Shown: in pieces, positions 33,587-35,915 of the stretch | How the letters are laid out: each line of letters starts with the position of its first letter | Position numbering within the stretch: position 1 is the first letter of the stretch | Origin: Clostridia bacterium | Lineage (GTDB): Bacteria; Bacillota; Clostridia; Oscillospirales; Acutalibacteraceae | DNA length: 35,915 nt | Assembly (NCBI GenBank): GCA_017421045.1 | Contig: JAFQMC010000022.1 | Location: forward strand, 1-35,915 | Reading direction: 5' to 3' | The notes under the pieces: generated by a model | The model's database searches: none | What the model was told of the DNA's origin: nothing | The model's input: the letters and a program-made list of their open reading frames with translations, nothing else | Program-made: the position numbers and the translations under genes

Positions 33587-33868
33587 ATGACAGAATTTTT
33601 TGAACTGGTTATGCTCATATGCTTCGGTCTTTCCTGGCCGATATCGGTATATAAGAGCCTCACATCTCACTCCACACAAGGAAAAAGTCTTGTGTTTATC
33701 ATTGCAATTATACTGGGTTACGTCTGCGGAATTATCTCAAAATTGCTTTCGGGTCAGATAACCTATGTGCTGGGGCTTTACATCTTCAATCTGACGGTGG
33801 TTACCTTTGACCTTGTACTGTACTTTATTAACAGACACCGCGAAAAAAGACTTTTATCTGAAGTTTAA
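33587..33868 (+). CDS. SemiSWEET/PQ-loop-type small membrane protein
   Basis: 93-aa protein with three hydrophobic segments (about 4-20, 33-53 and 59-80), matching the three-helix PQ-loop unit of SemiSWEET transporters, which pair to form a sugar-sized channel. The first helix contains FGLSWPISVYKSL, where the usual PQ is WP. The basic tail NRHREKRL should face the cytoplasm. ATG at 33587 is chosen for its GGGAGG site; the longer frame from 33542 has none. Divergent from the LysR gene, which may control it. Substrate unknown. Confidence 0.75.
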   Translation: MTEFFELVMLICFGLSWPISVYKSLTSHSTQGKSLVFIIAIILGYVCGIISKLLSGQITYVLGLYIFNLTVVTFDLVLYFINRHREKRLLSEV

Positions 33869-33958
33869 TAAATAATCAGTCTTCAAAGTCCATAAGATAT
33901 TGAAAATAAGTGAGAAGAATCATATAATAATATTCAGAAACACAAAGGAGTAAACGAT

Positions 33959-34261
33959 ATGGTTAAACACATAATATTATGGCAACTGAGAGACGAGCTG
34001 AATGATGAAGAAAAAATCACAGTAAAGACGGGCATTAAGGAAGGTTTGGAAGCACTTGTGGGTCAGATTCCCGGACTCATTGAAATCAAAGTAGAGTGCA
34101 AAGGGCTTGCTTCGTCGAACGCAGACGTGATGCTGTATTCTCTATTTGAAAATGAACATGCGCTGAAAGCTTATGCTGTGCATCCTAAGCATGTGGCTGT
34201 AGCAGACAATATGGTAAGACCCTACACCAAAACACGGCTTTGTCTGGACTTTGAATGCTGA
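33959..34261 (+). CDS. Dabb-family (stress-responsive A/B barrel) protein
   Basis: 100-aa protein of the Dabb family: MVKHIILWQLRD at the start, PGLIEIKVECKG, DVMLYSLFENEHALKAYAVHPKHVAVADNMVRP. These short ferredoxin-like proteins form dimeric barrels; some are small oxygenases or stress proteins, most have no known role. ATG with AAAGGAG. Its own terminator follows. The immediate downstream unit is the palindrome-controlled DUF2325 operon. Confidence 0.88.
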   Translation: MVKHIILWQLRDELNDEEKITVKTGIKEGLEALVGQIPGLIEIKVECKGLASSNADVMLYSLFENEHALKAYAVHPKHVAVADNMVRPYTKTRLCLDFEC

Positions 34262-34275
34262 GTAACCTTTGCTTT

Positions 34276-34319
34276 CCCCTGTTTGCATTATCTATATTAA
34301 ATGCAGGCAGGGGTTTTTT
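34276..34319 (+). terminator. Terminator of the Dabb gene
   Basis: 34276-34288 pairs with 34301-34313 (13 bp, two G-U pairs), 12-base loop, then six T. Confidence 0.9.
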
Positions 34320-34331
34320 ATATTGAAAATA

Positions 34332-34360
34332 TTGACAAAAGAGAAAAAATGTTTTATTAT
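34332..34360 (+). promoter_or_regulatory. Sigma-A promoter of the DUF2325-DUF3793 operon
   Basis: TTGACA (34332-34337), 17-base spacer, TATTAT (34355-34360). Transcription should begin inside the first palindrome. Confidence 0.88.
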
Positions 34361-34364
34361 ATCT

Positions 34365-34386
34365 GTAGTTAGCATATGCTAACTAC
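34365..34386. promoter_or_regulatory. 22-bp perfect palindrome, operator 1
   Basis: GTAGTTAGCAT joined to its exact reverse complement, 5 bases after the -10 box and over the expected start of transcription. Position and symmetry fit a dimeric repressor. The TTAGC..GCTAA core resembles sites of DtxR/IdeR/MntR-type metal regulators, which is an inference. Confidence 0.8.
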
Positions 34387-34433
34387 TGTACAGCTGCAAC
34401 TTTTAGCGTGTAGCTGTTAATTTAAATACATCG

Positions 34434-34449
34434 GTTAGCATATGCTAAC
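34434..34449. promoter_or_regulatory. 16-bp palindrome, operator 2
   Basis: GTTAGCATATGCTAAC, identical to the core of operator 1 and centred 66 bases downstream. It ends 4 bases before the AAGGAG ribosome site of the DUF2325 gene, so it could act as a second DNA operator, a roadblock, or a hairpin in the mRNA. Confidence 0.8.
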
Positions 34450-34468
34450 TCCTAAGGAGAATAGAACT

Positions 34469-34747
34469 ATGAGTGTTGTGATTATAGGTGGAAACGAATG
34501 TATGGTGCGCAAATATATGGACATCTGCAACGAGTATAAATGCAAGGCGAAGGTGTATCCTAAAATGGCGAGAGGCCTAAAAAACATCGGAAATCCTGAT
34601 TTGATGGTTCTTTTTACAAATACGGTCTCTCACAAAATGGTGCGGTGTGTTCTGAGCGAAGCAAAAAATCTTGATGTAAAAATTGCAAGATGTCACTCAA
34701 GCTCAGCATCCGCACTCAAAAACATCCTTCAGGAATATATAGTTTAA
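34469..34747 (+). CDS. DUF2325-family protein
   Basis: 92-aa protein of the DUF2325 family: MSVVIIGGNECMVRKYMDIC at the N-terminus, then LMVLFTNTVSHKMVR and IARCHSSSASALKNIL at the C-terminus. Five cysteines (11, 20, 25, 60 and 75) stand out in so short a protein and could bind a metal or take part in redox chemistry. The fold looks like a small Rossmann-type domain. The start at 34469 is chosen for AAGGAG; the longer frame begins inside operator 2. Followed after 11 bases by the DUF3793 gene. Function unknown; in Clostridia relatives often lie near iron-uptake or flavodoxin genes. Confidence 0.85.
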   Translation: MSVVIIGGNECMVRKYMDICNEYKCKAKVYPKMARGLKNIGNPDLMVLFTNTVSHKMVRCVLSEAKNLDVKIARCHSSSASALKNILQEYIV

Positions 34748-34758
34748 GGAGGGTTTTT

Positions 34759-35310
34759 ATGTCTGATGAAATGATAGTAAAACACTGCTCCCCTACCTTG
34801 GCAGGTCTTAAAACAGGTAATATGTTCACCTGCTTTTTCAGAAATAAAGAGGAAATGAATGAAAGCATACGAAATTGGAACAGAATTCTTGTGAAGAAGG
34901 GGTTGCGTATTATTCCTCTGAAATATAGAAACAGCAGAGGACTTATATACATCTACCGACCAAGAAAACTTTCTGAGGATCTTGGGCATCATACAGCAGG
35001 AAATATACTTGAATCCCTGGGATACAGCACAAATGATGCGGTAAGATGCATTGTTCATCTGATGAAAAGGCTCAACGAATGCGAGGAGTTCCCCCACGAA
35101 ATAGGGCTGTTTCTCGGATATCCGCCCGAGGATGTGCAGGGATTCATAGACAACAACGCTATGGATGCAAAATACGTGGGTTGCTGGAAGGTTTACTCTG
35201 ACGAAGACGAGGCAAAGAAAACCTTTGCGAAATACAAAAAGTGTACTGATGTGTACGCAAGGAAACTTCGACAGGGCAGGTCAATTGAAAAGCTCACTGT
35301 TGCCGGATGA
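34759..35310 (+). CDS. DUF3793-family protein
   Basis: 183-aa protein of the DUF3793 family. Recognisable blocks: HCSPTLAGLKTGNMF (9-23), FPHEIGLFLGYPPEDV (111-126) and GCWKVYSD (141-148). It has no signal peptide or membrane segment. Conserved His/Cys at 9-10 and His113 could form a metal or catalytic site, but this is not established. ATG with AAGGAGG. Second gene of the operon behind two palindromic operators, ending at a strong terminator. Function unknown; the family is found mainly in anaerobic Firmicutes and often beside ferrous-iron transport or flavodoxin genes. Confidence 0.88.
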   Translation: MSDEMIVKHCSPTLAGLKTGNMFTCFFRNKEEMNESIRNWNRILVKKGLRIIPLKYRNSRGLIYIYRPRKLSEDLGHHTAGNILESLGYSTNDAVRCIVHLMKRLNECEEFPHEIGLFLGYPPEDVQGFIDNNAMDAKYVGCWKVYSDEDEAKKTFAKYKKCTDVYARKLRQGRSIEKLTVAG

Positions 35311-35333
35311 ATATACTGCCTGAATAAGAAAGT

Positions 35334-35365
35334 AAAAAACGCAAGTCGGTTGACTTGCGTTTTTT
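35334..35365. terminator. Terminator of the DUF3793 operon
   Basis: AAAAAACGCAAGTC (35334-35347) and GACTTGCGTTTTTT (35352-35365) form a 14-bp stem with a 4-base loop. The T run touches the CCA end of the tRNA fragment. Confidence 0.95.
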
Positions 35366-35409
35366 GGCGCGCCCGAGAGGATTCGAACCTCCGACCTACC
35401 GCTTAGGAG
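35365..35409 (-). tRNA. 3' half of tRNA-Arg(CCU): attachment site of an integrated element
   Basis: On the minus strand the sequence from the anticodon loop (TCCTAA, anticodon CCT) through GCGGT, the T arm GGAGGTTCGAATCCTC and acceptor strand CGGGCGC-G-CCA is a normal tRNA-Arg 3' half. The 5' half is missing: upstream of the loop there is no ACCGC anticodon stem, D arm or GCGCCCG acceptor strand. Identity to the tRNA stops in the anticodon loop, the usual crossover point of tyrosine recombinases. It is therefore an att site left by integration into a tRNA gene, not a working tRNA. The intact gene should lie at the other end of the element. Confidence 0.85.
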
Positions 35410-35448
35410 ATACCGATGGAAACGATAACGGCATCCCTTGTGATACCT

Positions 35449-35476
35449 AAAAATCCCCTGCTGTCAGGGGATTTTT
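35449..35476. terminator. Strong bidirectional hairpin terminator at element end
   Basis: AAAAATCCCCTG (35449-35460) and CAGGGGATTTTT (35465-35476) form a perfect 12-bp stem with loop CTGT. Confidence 0.88.
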
Positions 35477-35509
35477 AAGGTTAAAGTATTATCTTGTGTT
35501 ACGCTGTTA

Positions 35510-35558
35510 CTGCTAATTTTATGCTGTTTTGCTTTGTTTGATTAGCAGGTAATTAGCA
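35510..35558. repeat. ATTAGCA repeats
   Basis: CTGCTAAT (35510-35517) is the reverse complement of ATTAGCAG (35541-35548), and ATTAGCA recurs at 35552-35558. The spacing of two direct copies is 11 bases, about one helical turn. Confidence 0.6.
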
Positions 35559-35630
35559 AGGACGATTGAATTAGGGTAAAGGTAATATTACAACAGATTA
35601 CTCCGAAATTACTTACGGTGTTCTCTCGTG

Positions 35631-35915
35631 TTATTCTATTTCATATTCAACGGAGTTAATCACTAAACAATTATCGTCTTTCCAATGGATCTGCATATTT
35701 TTAAATTCTCCCCAATCACCGAAGTACACTCTTTGAGGTTTCTTTTCAATTTTGAAAACAAGTGCATTTATTTCGCAATCTTGATATACATCAACAAGAG
35801 TATCTCCGCCAAGGGCGCCTTGGTCGCTGTCAATAACTTGAGCGTAGTATTTTCCACTCGGAGATTCAACAGTTTGTACAACTGTGTTTTGACCAATGTT
35901 GCCAAAAATCAAGGC
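35631..35915 (-). CDS. DUF5412-like protein (partial at window edge)
   Basis: At least 94 residues read in from the right edge and end at the stop near 35631. No good start codon is present: the first possible one is a TTG without ribosome site, so the gene very probably begins outside the window. The visible part reads ESPSGKYYAQVIDSDQGALG and later KPQRVYFGDWGEFKNMQIHW, DDNCLVINSVEYEIE, which matches the DUF5412 family of small, usually membrane-anchored proteins of unknown function. It lies inside the putative mobile element. Confidence 0.65.
   Translation of the reverse strand, partial: ALIFGNIGQNTVVQTVESPSGKYYAQVIDSDQGALGGDTLVDVYQDCEINALVFKIEKKPQRVYFGDWGEFKNMQIHWKDDNCLVINSVEYEIE

Larger units (their letters stand above)
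35410..35630. mobile_element. End of an integrated element (no gene)
   Basis: These 220 bases upstream of the tRNA fragment contain no open frame. They hold a strong hairpin at 35449-35476 and repeated ATTAGCA motifs (35510-35558) that could be recombinase arm sites. The element continues past the right edge of the window. Confidence 0.6.

Noticed and set aside
34442-34468. Earlier ATG for the DUF2325 protein
   Set aside because: That ATG is part of operator 2 and has no ribosome site; the ATG at 34469 follows AAGGAG.
35365-35409. Functional tRNA gene
   Set aside because: 5' acceptor strand, D arm and 5' anticodon stem are absent upstream, so it can only be a 3' fragment.

Overview
The window is a stretch of chromosome from a low-GC Gram-positive anaerobe, most likely a Ruminococcus-like member of the Oscillospiraceae (Clostridia). 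Reasons: a dnaG-rpoD macromolecular-synthesis operon joined to DnaD-like and DnaC-like genes, endospore genes (yqfC, yqfD, ylbJ), T-box control of thrS, consensus sigma-A promoters with 17-bp spacers, and a cell-surface BspA-type leucine-rich protein ending in a type I dockerin, as in cellulosome-forming ruminococci. The species cannot be fixed from sequence reading alone.

Layout. 1-109 holds the tail of a probable transposase. 168-5497 (minus) is dnaG - rpoD - small zincin-like metallopeptidase - dnaD-like - dnaC-like. 5545-6560 holds yigZ and rpmE with their terminators and the rpmE promoter. 6612-9648 (minus) is a T-box-controlled thrS followed directly by a VanY-like protein that has lost its metal ligands. 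9687-12771 holds the dockerin/LRR surface protein and a large membrane protein with an acidic tail. 12824-15681 holds a small secreted protein, a DacF-type carboxypeptidase whose catalytic serine reads as alanine, and a metallophosphoesterase. 15680-17745 (minus) is an ECF sigma factor overlapping a membrane-anchored serpin. 17782-24065 (minus) holds recG, fakA/yloV, ymdB and the sporulation genes yqfC-yqfD. 24137-27626 (plus) is ylbJ, asnB and a PAP2 phosphatase. 27637-30593 holds tcdA and a PfkB sugar kinase (minus), facing away from an orphan fructose-type EIIC protein (plus). 30604-32613 holds mnmA (minus) and pnuC (plus), the latter behind a structured terminator-bearing leader. 32604-34319 holds a LysR regulator with a divergent SemiSWEET-like protein, then a Dabb-domain protein. 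34332-35365 is a DUF2325-DUF3793 operon with two near-identical palindromic operators. At 35365-35409 the 3' half of a tRNA-Arg(CCU) gene marks an attachment site, and beyond it lies the end of an integrated mobile element with a DUF5412-like gene.

The least explained signals are: (1) the pnuC leader, with a strong promoter, two hairpins and a 16-bp terminator whose base competes with an upstream hairpin; (2) the palindrome-controlled DUF2325-DUF3793 pair; (3) the sigma factor/serpin pair, in which the serpin carries an anti-sigma-like cytoplasmic tail and a membrane anchor; (4) two D,D-carboxypeptidase homologues that look catalytically dead; (5) the split tRNA-Arg attachment site. All gene starts were moved, where needed, to the codon with the best ribosome binding site. 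Functions come from motif recognition, not database searches.
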